Source: an uncultured Kiloniellaceae bacterium
GTDB taxonomy: Bacteria > Pseudomonadota > Alphaproteobacteria > Kiloniellales > Kiloniellaceae
Assembly: GCA_947493695.1 (NCBI GenBank)
Contig: CANLSF010000007.1
Location: forward strand, 62,001-126,000
Direction of reading: 5' to 3'
DNA length: 64,000 nt
Made by a program: the position numbers and the translations under genes. The notes beneath the pieces were generated by a model. It was given only the letters and a program-made list of their open reading frames with translations. It did no database searches and was not told the origin of the DNA. The stretch's first letter is position 1. Every line of letters begins with the position of its first letter. Below, piece by piece: positions 42,181 to 51,249 of this stretch.

Positions 42181-43560
42181 CTACAACCCCAACGCGACCT
42201 TGAGTCCCAGGCCTGCGAGCGAACAGAGTGAGAGGGTCTTGATCACCCCGAGCTTAAGCCGGAAGAGTGTGAGCGCGGCCAGGGACACAACCAGCAAGGC
42301 CGCCGGATCCAGGCTCTGGAGGACTGGCAGGTCGAGTGAAAGCCCCGCCCAGTTGACCGGCTGCACCTCCTGGAAAACCACGCGCAGGCCAAACCAGAGC
42401 GCCAGGTTTGCGATCACACCGACCACCGCCGCTGTAATTGCAGCGAGTGCACCCGCCAGCGCGCGTTTTTCCTGCAATCGCTCGATGGCCGGGGCGCCCA
42501 GAAACACAAACGCGAAACAAGGGGCGAAGGTCACCCAGAGTGTGACCAAGGCAGCAGCCACGCCGCCCGCAAGGCTGGACTCCGGACCGTACCCCGCCAG
42601 GAACCCGACGAATTGCAACACCAGGATAAGTGGTCCGGGCGTGGTTTCGGCCAAACCCAGACCAGTCAGCATCTCGGCCGCCGAGAGCCAGGCGTAGCCC
42701 TCCACGGCTTCCTGTGCGACGTAAGTGAGAACCGCGTAGGCTCCGCCGAAAGTCACCACCGCCATCTTTGAAAAGAACCAGGCAACCTCCGCGTAAAGAC
42801 CGCTCAGAGGCAGTAACGCAACGACCGGTATCGCCCAGGCAATAAGCGACAGAATGCCGGCGCGCCGTGCGCTCTTGGCCAATCCCTTGGCATATCCCGG
42901 ATCGGCCGCCATCACCGCATCCAGCAATGCGGGAGGTCCCGACCTGGCCTCTCCATGTGCGCCGACCGAAAAAACGCTCGGTGCAAGCGCACCGATCAGT
43001 GCCGCAGCCAGCACCACCGCGGGGAATGGCACTGAGAAGAGAAACAGGGCGGCAAAAGCGACAGCCGCGAGCAGCCAGGGCAACGCGCCTTTCAGCGCGC
43101 GCCCGGCCACCTTCAGCAAGGCTTCGAACACAATCATCAGAACGGCGCACTTGAGACCGAAGAAGAGCGCAGCCACCACCGGAACATCCCCCGCGATCAC
43201 GAAGATCGTGGAGAGAACGAACATTACCACCGCACCAGGCAGGATAAAGAGAAGGCCGGCGATCAGTCCGCCCTTTGCACCGTGTAACAGCCACCCCAAA
43301 TAGGTCGCCAATTGCTGAGCTTCAGGTCCCGGAAGCAATGAGCAGAAGTTCAAAGCGTGCAGGAAGCGCCGGTCGCTGATCCAGTTGCGATCGTCGACCA
43401 CCTCGCGGTGCATCAGGGCGATCTGTCCCGCCGGACCGCCGAAGGAAAGGCAGCCGATTCGAAGCCAGACTTTGGTTGCCTCCAAAAGACTGGGAAGCTC
43501 TGGCGCCTCGAGCTGCTCGGAAGTCGTTGCGCCAACTTCAGGCTGAGATTGATCCTTCAT
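42181..43560 (-). CDS. chrA: Chromate transporter ChrA
   Basis: The 459-residue protein is a full-length, two-half CHR transporter: KVWLRIGCLSFGGPAGQIALMHREVVDDRNWISDRRFLHALNFCSLLPGPEAQQLATYLGWLLHG in the N-terminal half and SKMAVVTFGGAYAVLTYVAQEAV...GLGLAETTPGPLILVLQFVGFLAGY in the second. These FGG-PAGQ and PGPE/TPGPL motifs are characteristic. It exports chromate from the cytoplasm. It overlaps the ChrB-like gene upstream by 4 bp (ATGA), so they form a coupled resistance operon. Confidence 0.94.
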   Translation of the reverse strand: MKDQSQPEVGATTSEQLEAPELPSLLEATKVWLRIGCLSFGGPAGQIALMHREVVDDRNWISDRRFLHALNFCSLLPGPEAQQLATYLGWLLHGAKGGLIAGLLFILPGAVVMFVLSTIFVIAGDVPVVAALFFGLKCAVLMIVFEALLKVAGRALKGALPWLLAAVAFAALFLFSVPFPAVVLAAALIGALAPSVFSVGAHGEARSGPPALLDAVMAADPGYAKGLAKSARRAGILSLIAWAIPVVALLPLSGLYAEVAWFFSKMAVVTFGGAYAVLTYVAQEAVEGYAWLSAAEMLTGLGLAETTPGPLILVLQFVGFLAGYGPESSLAGGVAAALVTLWVTFAPCFAFVFLGAPAIERLQEKRALAGALAAITAAVVGVIANLALWFGLRVVFQEVQPVNWAGLSLDLPVLQSLDPAALLVVSLAALTLFRLKLGVIKTLSLCSLAGLGLKVALGL

Positions 43561-44384
43561 TGAACACTCGATACAGATTTGTGAGCGGGCCAGTCATGGG
43601 TTTCCTCTGTGGCATCGCGACACCAGCGATAGAGTGCATCGTAAAGCCCCATGGAGGCGGAAAGCTGCTCCAGATCGTCCCGGTACATCCGCGACAAGCC
43701 GAGAGACGCTGCCAGCAAGCCCGCCGCTTCAGGCGCAAGTTCAAGCCGTGCCGTGTCCGCGCCCCGTACGATTCTTGCCAGATGTGACAGGGCATCCGAT
43801 TGAAGGCCGAACTCGGCCAGCATGGTGTCAAAGGAACAGTCTTCGCCCCGATGGCTCCAGAACGCCCCGTCGATGTCAAAGGGGGCGGCGCCGAACTTTT
43901 CACCAACCTGCTCCACTTCAGCCGGGGCAACAAAAAGGAAGGTTGCATCGGGATCGATAAAACGCCGGATCAACCAGGGACAGGCAATTCGGTCGATCTT
44001 CGGTCGGGCCCGCGTCACCCAGAGGGTTCGGCCTTTGCCATCAGGTTTCGGGAGTTTCTCCGGCGCGAAGACCGGCAATCCTGCCTCCGCCCAACCTTCG
44101 AAGCCGCTCACAAGGCTTTCAGCTTCGATCCCTTCGTTGCGCAGCAAGGCGACAACGCCCTGGCTGAGCTTCTTGCCCCGATGGCAAACCACAACGACTT
44201 TCTGCCCGATAAATCCACCCATCCACTGAGCGGTATCCTCAAAGTTTCGGCGCCGGGAGCCTGGAATCAATCTTGGATCGAGCGCGTAATCTTCGTCGAT
44301 ACGGATATCGACAATCGCCGGTGCCGAAGGCAGACCGGTCAGGCGGGACAGTTGATTTACGGTGATTTCTGTTGGAGACGTCAT
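43557..44384 (-). CDS. Rhodanese-ChrB fusion protein (chromate resistance)
   Basis: The 275-residue protein joins an N-terminal rhodanese domain (about 10-115, active Cys67 in VVVCHRGKKLSQG) to a C-terminal ChrB-type domain (about 120-260; LWVTRARPKIDRIACPWLIRRFIDPDATFLFV, then FDIDGAFWSHRGEDCSFDTMLAEFGL). The ChrB C-terminal domain has been linked to chromate sensing, reduction or resistance. The N-terminal ChrB regulatory region of longer homologues is absent. The 4-bp overlap with chrA shows co-translation. A regulatory role is possible but not evident, as no DNA-binding domain is visible. Confidence 0.9.
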   Translation of the reverse strand: MTSPTEITVNQLSRLTGLPSAPAIVDIRIDEDYALDPRLIPGSRRRNFEDTAQWMGGFIGQKVVVVCHRGKKLSQGVVALLRNEGIEAESLVSGFEGWAEAGLPVFAPEKLPKPDGKGRTLWVTRARPKIDRIACPWLIRRFIDPDATFLFVAPAEVEQVGEKFGAAPFDIDGAFWSHRGEDCSFDTMLAEFGLQSDALSHLARIVRGADTARLELAPEAAGLLAASLGLSRMYRDDLEQLSASMGLYDALYRWCRDATEETHDWPAHKSVSSVQ

Positions 44385-44696
44385 AACACGCCCTCCCTTT
44401 CAAAATAAGGTTAAGGACGCGACTCTTGGGCTGACGCCTCACGGGGTGATCGCAAACCCCATTGATATTGGGTAACAACGACGACGCAGGCTGTCAACCA
44501 GTAAGCAGAGCCGTCTTTTAAGTTTCACAGAAACCCCAAGCAGACCCTGCCCCGCGGAGAACAAGCATCGAACCTCTCCTAAAGTCTGGTAATTATTGTC
44601 ATAGCAAGCGCCCCAGGATTGCATGTATTGATGTGTTCATAGACTTCTCACCTTCCGGTGTCGATCGGCGTCGACCTCGATTCTTCAAGGAAAATC
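44385..44696. other. Intergenic region between the divergent chromate operon and beta-lactamase-like gene
   Basis: About 310 bp likely holding both promoters. I see no repeat, no dyad worth naming and no credible ORF. Confidence 0.5.
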
Positions 44697-45893
44697 ATGC
44701 CGCCAAAGCGTTTCTCTAATCCTTTCGCCCTGCGTTCTGCAGCAAGCCTCCTTCTGCTGACCCTCATTGCAACACCGGTCGCAGCCGCCCCGATCGACTA
44801 CGACCGGCTGGACCGTAGATTGAATGCTCTCGCGCAGGATCCAGGCATCGTCGGTCTCGCCGTCGGGGTGATCGAAAAGGGGGAGATCGCCTTTGCCCGG
44901 GGCTACGGCGAAACACGCATTGATGGTGACCCGGTCACTGCGGACACGGTTTTCCGCTGGGCATCGCTCTCCAAGGGAGTCGCCTCGAGCCTGACCGCAA
45001 GACTCGCTTCCCAGGGCGCATTATCGCTCTCCGACACCGTGGGAAGCTTCGAAACATCGCTTCGCCTGCCGGGTGGTACGGAGCGCGATGTGACGCTGGA
45101 AAACCTGCTGTCTCACATGATCGGCATCGTTCCCAACGCCTATGACACCACTCTGGAAGACGGACGCGATCCCGCCGAGATCCGACGCAGCCTCGGCAAG
45201 CTCAAGGCGGTCTGCCCGGTTGGCGACTGTCATTCCTATCAGAACGTTGCTTTTGACGCCGTGTCGGAGGTAGTCGAGAGCGTCGCACACTCCACTTACG
45301 GTGAAGCGCTTGACGCGCTGCTGTTCGAACCGCTGGGTATGACCAACGCCAGCATCGGACGCGACGGCCTTCAAAACGCAGCCTCCTGGGCCGAACCTCA
45401 TCGCTATGCCCGTGGCGCGAAATCCGCAAAACGCCGGAAGGTGAAAGAGGCTTACTACCGCGTCCCGGCCGCCGGCGGCGTCAACGGCTCGATCCGCGAT
45501 CTTGCACTCTTCGCCCGCGCACAGATGGGTCTCGTGCCAGAGGTTCTTCCCCAGAACCTCCTGGATAATCTTCATACACCGCGCGTCTATACGCGGCGCG
45601 AACAGTCCCGGCTCAGCGGCAGATACGGCGGACACATCCGCGATGCGCGCTACGCCCTGGCCTGGCGGGTCTACAAATACAGCAGCGATGGAGTCCGCGT
45701 GGTCGGCCATCGCGGTGCTGTCGACGGATATCGCTCGCTGATCCTCTTCGATCCGGAACTGGACACCGGTGTCGTCGTGCTCTGGAACTCCAACTCACGC
45801 CGCCCGACCGCGATCCAGTTGGAGGTCATGGATATGGCTTACGGGCTGCCCGCAAAAGACTGGCTGCAACTCGACAAAAAGGCGAGCCAGTAA
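44697..45893 (+). CDS. Secreted serine beta-lactamase/penicillin-binding-like hydrolase (class C fold)
   Basis: The 398-residue protein has an N-terminal Sec signal (SLLLLTLIATPVAA-A) and the three motifs of the beta-lactamase class C/DD-peptidase superfamily: S90-L-S-K93 in RWASLSKGVA, Y181-Q-N183 in HSYQNVAFD and HRG in VVGHRGAVDGYRS. VEKGEIAFARGYG-like IEKGEIAFARGYG is also typical. It could be an esterase, a peptidase or a beta-lactamase; the HRG third motif in place of KTG is common in esterase-like members. ATG 44697 starts the signal peptide. It is monocistronic. Confidence 0.9.
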   Translation: MPPKRFSNPFALRSAASLLLLTLIATPVAAAPIDYDRLDRRLNALAQDPGIVGLAVGVIEKGEIAFARGYGETRIDGDPVTADTVFRWASLSKGVASSLTARLASQGALSLSDTVGSFETSLRLPGGTERDVTLENLLSHMIGIVPNAYDTTLEDGRDPAEIRRSLGKLKAVCPVGDCHSYQNVAFDAVSEVVESVAHSTYGEALDALLFEPLGMTNASIGRDGLQNAASWAEPHRYARGAKSAKRRKVKEAYYRVPAAGGVNGSIRDLALFARAQMGLVPEVLPQNLLDNLHTPRVYTRREQSRLSGRYGGHIRDARYALAWRVYKYSSDGVRVVGHRGAVDGYRSLILFDPELDTGVVVLWNSNSRRPTAIQLEVMDMAYGLPAKDWLQLDKKASQ

Positions 45894-46221
45894 CACAGCG
45901 CGTGTTGCCGAATTCACCCAGGCTTTCAACCGAGCTCAAAAGCGCCAAGCCCGGCGCCCGTTCCAAGATGGTCGGGATGAACACTGCAGAATTCCGAAAA
46001 GCCAAAACTCGAACCAAAACCTACTGCTGAAATAGAGGACAGCGGTCGGTCGCCGGGCCATCCCAACAGGAAGCCTGTAGGATCAGTCCCATGGAATGTT
46101 TCGAGATCATCAAACCCCTCGGGTTCCAGCCCACCGCCGCGGCCCAATCATCCGCGACCAGGAAGTCTTCCGACCTGGCAGGTCCGGTGATCAGTTGGCT
46201 CTTTTTCCCGGCTAGTCCTTT
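45894..46221. other. Non-coding interval between beta-lactamase-like and racemase genes
   Basis: About 330 bp between convergent genes. A 73-codon minus-strand frame at 45926-46147 is glycine/phenylalanine-rich, has no domain and no clear ribosome site. No terminator hairpin stood out. Confidence 0.5.
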
Positions 46222-46896
46222 TCAGGCGATCGCCTTGACCCGCCGCATGCGGACAAGGTTTTCGCTAAAGCCGACGGCGGCCGCCACACCGTCCACGACG
46301 GGAAGCTTAAGATCCCGGGACATGCTGGCCGCGAGGTCGGCCATTCCGGCACAGCCCAGAACAATAACGTCGCACCCATCCTGCGCGAGTGCGCGCTTGG
46401 CCTCGGCGCGGATCGTCCCCTCCGCCTGCCCCTCCGGTCCATCCAGATGCAGCACCGGTACCCCCGACGCCCGCACCTTGGCGCAGCGCCGTGAAAAGCC
46501 ATAGGCAGCGATGTTCTCTTCGATCACCGGAACCGACACCGCCAGAGTTGTGACCACGGAAAATTTTCCGCTCAGCAGCATTGCGGCGTGAAAAGCCGCT
46601 TCACCGATGCCCAGGACCGGCACGGAACTGCGGTTTTTGAGCTCCAGTAAACCGGTGTCATCAAAGCAGGCAATAATGATCGCATCATATCTGCCTTCGC
46701 GTGTTTCCCGATCAAAGATCTCGAACAGACCCGGCAGTGCGGCCGCACCGTCCTCCGGCCCCTGGATCGAGGCAGGTCCCTGCTCCGGATTAACTGCCGT
46801 GACGTTCGTGTCACTGGAGGCAACCGCCCGAGCCGCCTCGGCAATGGAACGGGTCATGGAGGCAGTGCTGTTGGGATTGATAATAAGGATATGCAT
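46222..46896 (-). CDS. Hydantoin racemase-like Asp/Glu racemase family enzyme
   Basis: The 224-residue protein matches the hydantoin racemase branch of the Asp/Glu racemase superfamily: HILIINPNSTASMTRSIAEAA at the N-terminus, catalytic cysteines in IIACFDDTGL and VLGCAGMADLA, and PVVDGVAAAVGF. These cofactor-free enzymes racemise 5-substituted hydantoins through two cysteines. ATG 46896 overlaps the stop of the upstream permease by one base (TGATG), so it belongs to the Pot-type ABC operon. That pairing suggests that the imported compound is a hydantoin or similar, though arylmalonate-type relatives exist. The hyuAB operon lies about 40 kb away. Confidence 0.9.
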   Translation of the reverse strand: MHILIINPNSTASMTRSIAEAARAVASSDTNVTAVNPEQGPASIQGPEDGAAALPGLFEIFDRETREGRYDAIIIACFDDTGLLELKNRSSVPVLGIGEAAFHAAMLLSGKFSVVTTLAVSVPVIEENIAAYGFSRRCAKVRASGVPVLHLDGPEGQAEGTIRAEAKRALAQDGCDVIVLGCAGMADLAASMSRDLKLPVVDGVAAAVGFSENLVRMRRVKAIA

Positions 46897-47735
46897 CACA
46901 GCATTCCCTTACCGGCATCGCTGCCCGCCCCCGCCCGCCTGCGCCGCAGGACAATCACCAGCAGCAGAAAGCTGCCGATCATCAGAAACGAAAAGACCGT
47001 GGTCAGCGTCCCGAGGGCATAGAGCACCGGCGAGGTCACGTTGGTGGTCATGCCGACGATCTCCAGCGGCAACGTGTTATGCGACCCCGCCGTCAGCAGG
47101 GTGCGCGCAAATTCGTCGTAGGAGAGTGTGAAGCCGAAGAGCGCAACACCTATCAGGCTGGGCGCGATGATCGGCAACACCACGTGACGGATGGTCTGCC
47201 AGGATGTCGCCCCCAGGTCCCGCGCCGCTTCTTCGTAGGATTTGTCGAAGCGATTGAAGACCGCGAACATGATCAGAAGACCGAAGGGGAGCGTCCAGGT
47301 CAGTTGCGCCCCGAAACCGGAGGTCGACCAATGCACATCAAAATCCAGAATATTGAAGATCAGACCGACCCCCAGTGAAACCAGAATGGAGGGAATGATC
47401 AGACTCGCGATGATCAGGTAAAAGAGCGCCGTCGAGCCTCTGAACCTGCGCCGGAATGCCAGACCACCCATGACCGAAAAAACCACCGTCACCACCATCA
47501 CCATCAGGCCGAGGGCGAATGAACGCCGGAACGAGCCCCAGATGTCGCCGACCGCCTGTTGCTCGAAGAGGTCGAAGAACCAGTGCAGGGAAACCCCATT
47601 CATGGGAAAGGTCAGACCGCCGCCCGGCCCTTGAAAGGAGAGAACACCGATGGTGAGGATCGGGCCATAGAGAAACAGCACGAAGAGCCCGAAAACGGCG
47701 GCGAGCGCATAGAAGGAGCGTGAGCGCGGTTCCAT
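46896..47735 (-). CDS. Pot-type ABC transporter permease (PotC-like)
   Basis: The 279-residue permease has six helices and the EAA loop KSYEEAARDLGATSWQTIRHVVLPIIAPSLIG. It begins with RSFYALAAVFGLFVLFLYGPILTIGVLSF, as in spermidine/putrescine PotC-like subunits. ATG 47735 is taken as the start because it begins the first helix properly; the open frame extends another 37 codons that look like non-coding sequence. It is followed by the racemase with a one-base overlap. A 207-bp gap without a credible gene separates it from the PotB-like gene. Confidence 0.9.
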   Translation of the reverse strand: MEPRSRSFYALAAVFGLFVLFLYGPILTIGVLSFQGPGGGLTFPMNGVSLHWFFDLFEQQAVGDIWGSFRRSFALGLMVMVVTVVFSVMGGLAFRRRFRGSTALFYLIIASLIIPSILVSLGVGLIFNILDFDVHWSTSGFGAQLTWTLPFGLLIMFAVFNRFDKSYEEAARDLGATSWQTIRHVVLPIIAPSLIGVALFGFTLSYDEFARTLLTAGSHNTLPLEIVGMTTNVTSPVLYALGTLTTVFSFLMIGSFLLLVIVLRRRRAGAGSDAGKGML

Positions 47736-47942
47736 CTCAGTATCCTCTGTCGGGGCCAGCAACATCATGAGACGGCTGGGAGTGTGCTGCGGTTGGGAGT
47801 GACGGTGCGGGCGATGCGGAGCATCGGCGAGGCGGCACGATGACATCCGCCGTGCGCCCCCGGTCGCACGGCATGTGGCTCCGCGCTCTGGCCGTGGCCC
47901 TCGAAGGTGATCTCATGATGCGGCTGGTCCTGAGAGAGGGCA

Positions 47943-48872
47943 CTAAAGTTCCTTCCTGATATCGACGAAGCGCATCATGATACCGATCATGATCAGCACC
48001 GTGATCAGCAGAACGACCGCGCTGGCCGCCGCTGCCGGGTACTGCAGCAAGGCAATTTCGTTTGAGATGACCCGGCCGACCGAAGCGCTCTGCCCGCCGG
48101 ACATGAAACGCACGGTGATGAAATCCCCCATCACCAGGGTCACGACGAAGATCGATCCGATCATGATACCCGGCTTGGTCAGCGGTATGATCACGTTGGT
48201 CAGAATCTGAAATCCGTTCGCTCCGGCATCGCGAGCCGCCTCAATCAGTGAGCGGTCGATCCGCATCATGGTGTTGAAGATCGGAACCACCATGAAGAGG
48301 CAGTAGAGGTGCACGAAGGCCAGCACCACGGCAAAATCCGAAAACAGCAGCCACTCCAGCGGTTCGTCGATGACCCCGGTGCTGATCAGCGCGGAGTTGG
48401 CAAGCCCGTTGCGCCCGAGGAAGGGAATCCAGGAAATCATGCGGATGATGTTGGAGGTCCAGAAGGGCACGGTGCAGATCAGAAACAGGACGATCTGCAT
48501 GGGCAGCGAACGCACGTGAAAGGCCAGAAAGTAGGCCACCGTAAAGCCGATCACCGTACAGAAAATCCAGGTCAGTGCCATGAACTTGAAAGTCTTGAGA
48601 TAGGTGGCGAGCGTGACCTGTGACGTTAGAAGGTAGCTGTAGTTCTCGAGGATGAAAGCCGGGAAGAAGTTGTATTCGTTATAATCCCAGAAACTGACCG
48701 TCACGATGGTCAGGATCGGCAACACCAGAAAAACACCCAGCACGAGGACGAGCGGGCTGACCAGAAACCAGCTCGCTTTTTCCGGTGATGCCGTCTTAGT
48801 CCTAGTGGACTCGGTTGAAGCTGCACCCGGTGCCACGACGGCACCGGGTGTCTGAGTTGAAGATGAGCTCAT
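47943..48872 (-). CDS. Pot-type ABC transporter permease (PotB-like)
   Basis: The 309-residue permease has six helices with the EAA loop SLIEAARDAGANGFQILTNVIIPLTKPG. FLVLPILTIVTVSFWDYNEYNFFPAFILENYSYLL matches the first periplasmic loop of PotB-like subunits. The open frame begins earlier, but ATG 48872 follows the binding-protein stop by 13 bp and gives a sensible N-terminus (MSSSSTQTPG). The Ser/Thr/Ala-rich N-terminal tail of about 45 residues precedes the first helix. It pairs with the PotC-like permease. Confidence 0.9.
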   Translation of the reverse strand: MSSSSTQTPGAVVAPGAASTESTRTKTASPEKASWFLVSPLVLVLGVFLVLPILTIVTVSFWDYNEYNFFPAFILENYSYLLTSQVTLATYLKTFKFMALTWIFCTVIGFTVAYFLAFHVRSLPMQIVLFLICTVPFWTSNIIRMISWIPFLGRNGLANSALISTGVIDEPLEWLLFSDFAVVLAFVHLYCLFMVVPIFNTMMRIDRSLIEAARDAGANGFQILTNVIIPLTKPGIMIGSIFVVTLVMGDFITVRFMSGGQSASVGRVISNEIALLQYPAAAASAVVLLITVLIMIGIMMRFVDIRKEL

Positions 48873-48885
48873 GGGTTTCCGTGAT

Positions 48886-50178
48886 TTAGGCCGCGATGAA
48901 CTCATTCCACTTGCGGACCATGTGCTTGTTTTCGTCCATGACGGAGTTCCAGCAAGCCACCGCACCCATGCGATCGTAGAAGGCGCCGCCGTCACGCACG
49001 GCACCGGCTTTCTCCATCACCTGACCCTGCGGGTTCACGACATCCTTTTTGGCCGCCTTGCCTTCGAACCAGTAGCCCCACTCGTCTTCGGTCATGAAGT
49101 TCTTCGAGGTTTCAGGCACGGCAGAATAGTAACCCTGACGCATCAGGAAGCCACCGACCCAGCCCGAGAGGTACCAGTTAATGTACTCGTAGGCCGCGTC
49201 GAGCTCGATGCCCGAGAGGTTTGCCGAGAGTCCCAGACCGCCGCCCCAGGAACGATAGCCCTCTTTCAGAGGCTGATAGACGCAGGGGATGCCCTTGGAG
49301 CGCACGGCGGTAATCGCCGGGGACCACATGGACTGGATCACCACTTCGCCGGACGCCATCAGATTCACGCTTTCATCGAAGGACTTCCAGAAGGCCCGGA
49401 ACTGACCGTTCTTTTTGGCTTCGGTAAAGATCGCCATGGTCTTGTCGATCTCCTCCTTGGTCATGTTGCCCTTGTCGCCGTACTGCACCTCGCCCATGGC
49501 TTCGCAAACCATGGCGGCGTCCATGATGCCGATGGAGGAGATGTCGAGGATTGAGGCCTTGCCCTTGAATTCCGGGTTCAGAAGTTCGGTCCAGCTTTCG
49601 ATCGGACGACCGATCAGGTCGGGACGAATGCCCAGGGTGTCGGCGTTGTAGATCGTCGGAATCAACGTCATCCAGCCGGACTCGTTGTCGACAAATTTCT
49701 TGCCGCCGGGTCCTTCGACGAAACCAACGGTATGGGGCGCCGTGCCTTGGGCGATGGTCGATTCCGGCGTCAGCTTGCCGGAGCGGAAGGTGCCGACGAT
49801 CTTGTCGTAGTTCTTGATCTTGCTGGTATCCATGGCCTGCAGATTGCCGGCGCCCCAGACCTTCTTGCAGATCCAGTATTCGATGTCGGCAATATCGAAG
49901 CCCTTGGGCTGGGTCGCCGCGCGCTGGGTCACACTGTCGGAATCCAGCGCCGTCATCTCCAGCGTGAAGCCGAGGTCTTCCTTCACCTTTGCCGCCACCT
50001 CGTTCAGGTTCGACACACCGGTGCCGAACTGACGCAAGGTCACGTTCTTGATGTTTTGTGCCCAGACGGTCGGAAAGCCGGTGACGGCACCCGCACCAAC
50101 GGCGAGCCCGGCGGTTGCTGCCGCGCCCTTTAGCACCGAACGGCGGCTGATCTTGGTTTTGTCTGTCCCTGTTGTCAT
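48886..50178 (-). CDS. Tat-exported ABC substrate-binding protein (PotD/spermidine type)
   Basis: The 430-residue protein carries a twin-arginine signal (KISRRSVLKGAAATAGLAVGAGA). The mature part has features of the PotD/spermidine-putrescine binding family: VTLRQFGTGVSNLNEVAAKVKEDLGF, FDIADIEYWI, DLIGRPIESWTELLNPEFKGKASILD, GEVVIQSMWSPAITAVRSKG, and YEYINWYLSGWVGGFLMRQGYYSA. ATG 50178 is preferred over ATG 50184 because GGAG sits 8 bp upstream of it and only 2 bp from the other. A Tat rather than Sec signal is typical of many alphaproteobacterial family members. The ligand is probably a hydantoin-related or amine compound, given the racemase in the operon. Confidence 0.9.
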   Translation of the reverse strand: MTTGTDKTKISRRSVLKGAAATAGLAVGAGAVTGFPTVWAQNIKNVTLRQFGTGVSNLNEVAAKVKEDLGFTLEMTALDSDSVTQRAATQPKGFDIADIEYWICKKVWGAGNLQAMDTSKIKNYDKIVGTFRSGKLTPESTIAQGTAPHTVGFVEGPGGKKFVDNESGWMTLIPTIYNADTLGIRPDLIGRPIESWTELLNPEFKGKASILDISSIGIMDAAMVCEAMGEVQYGDKGNMTKEEIDKTMAIFTEAKKNGQFRAFWKSFDESVNLMASGEVVIQSMWSPAITAVRSKGIPCVYQPLKEGYRSWGGGLGLSANLSGIELDAAYEYINWYLSGWVGGFLMRQGYYSAVPETSKNFMTEDEWGYWFEGKAAKKDVVNPQGQVMEKAGAVRDGGAFYDRMGAVACWNSVMDENKHMVRKWNEFIAA

Positions 50179-50265
50179 CGCCATATCTCCTTGTGATGGC
50201 TGTTTTATGCGTGTCTTTACGGTTACGCCGGTCTGCGCCGGTTTATCTCTTCACGCGCCCTGGTG

Positions 50266-51249
50266 TCAGGCCGCGAGGGGATGAGCGTCTTCGGCGTCCC
50301 AGCTCAGGAAAACGCTTTCCCCAATTTCTACGGGCCGGTCGAAAAAACGGCTGTCCGGCAGGGTGGCGATCAGATCGCCGGTCGCACCGCCATCGAGCGA
50401 AATATTGACGACACTCCCCAGAAACTCGACGTCTCTTACAGTCGCGGAAAGGGCCTCGCCTGCCCCTTCCGCTGCGCGCGCCATCTCGACCCGGTCAGTC
50501 CGCACGGCCACCAGACCGCTATCGGTTTTCATGACGTTGTGACCACCAATGAAGCGGGCCACGAATTCGGAAGTTGGCGCGTTGAAGACCTGCTGCGGCG
50601 CACCTGACTGCTCGATCACCGCGTTATTCATGACAATGATGTCGTCGGCCAGCGCCAGCGCTTCGTCCTGACTGTGGGTGACATGGATGAAGGAGATGCC
50701 GAGCTCGCGCTGCAGCTTCTTCAGCTCCGCGCGCATCCGGGTCCGCAGGAAGGGGTCAAGCGCCGAAAGCGGTTCGTCCAGCAGCAGGATCTGCGGTTCG
50801 GTCACCAGCGCTCGGGCCAGCGCCACGCGCTGCTGCTGACCGCCGGAAAGCTGATCGGGCACGCGCTCGCTGTAACCGTCCATATGAACCAGTTCCAGCA
50901 GCTCCATCGCCCGTGCCCGGCGTGTCTTCTTTTCGACACCCTGCATTTTCTGACTGAATGCCACATTGTCGACGACGCTGAGATGCGGGAAGAGCGCGTA
51001 GTTCTGAAACATCATCGCGGTGCCCCGTTTGGCCGGCGGCAGATCGGTGATATTGGCCGCGCCGAGCAGGATGTCACCAGCCGTAACAATCTCATGCCCT
51101 GCGATCATGCGCAGGGTCGAGGATTTGCCGCAGCCCGATGGTCCCAGGAGGCAGGAATAGCTGCCCGAGGCGAATTTATGCGTGATGGCATCGACCGCAA
51201 CGGTCTCGCCGTAGGCCTTCGTAACGGACACAAGTTCGAGCGCGGACAC
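50266..51249 (-). CDS. Pot-type ABC transporter ATPase (PotA-like)
   Basis: The 327-residue ATPase has Walker A GPSGCGKSSTLRMIAGHE, Q-loop MFQNYALFPHLSVVDNV, signature LSGGQQQRVALARAL, Walker B ILLLDEPLSALD, H-loop VTHSQDEALALADDI, and a C-terminal TOBE domain (about 240-325). It is the first gene of the operon potA-potD-potB-potC-racemase, all on the minus strand. The promoter region (51250-51595) is shared with the divergent GntR gene and holds a 24-bp dyad. It provides energy for the import. Confidence 0.93.
   Translation of the reverse strand: MSALELVSVTKAYGETVAVDAITHKFASGSYSCLLGPSGCGKSSTLRMIAGHEIVTAGDILLGAANITDLPPAKRGTAMMFQNYALFPHLSVVDNVAFSQKMQGVEKKTRRARAMELLELVHMDGYSERVPDQLSGGQQQRVALARALVTEPQILLLDEPLSALDPFLRTRMRAELKKLQRELGISFIHVTHSQDEALALADDIIVMNNAVIEQSGAPQQVFNAPTSEFVARFIGGHNVMKTDSGLVAVRTDRVEMARAAEGAGEALSATVRDVEFLGSVVNISLDGGATGDLIATLPDSRFFDRPVEIGESVFLSWDAEDAHPLAA

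Noticed and set aside
45926-46147. 73-codon minus-strand frame between beta-lactamase-like and racemase genes
   Set aside because: Glycine/phenylalanine-rich with no recognisable motif, no ribosome site, and located between convergent genes.
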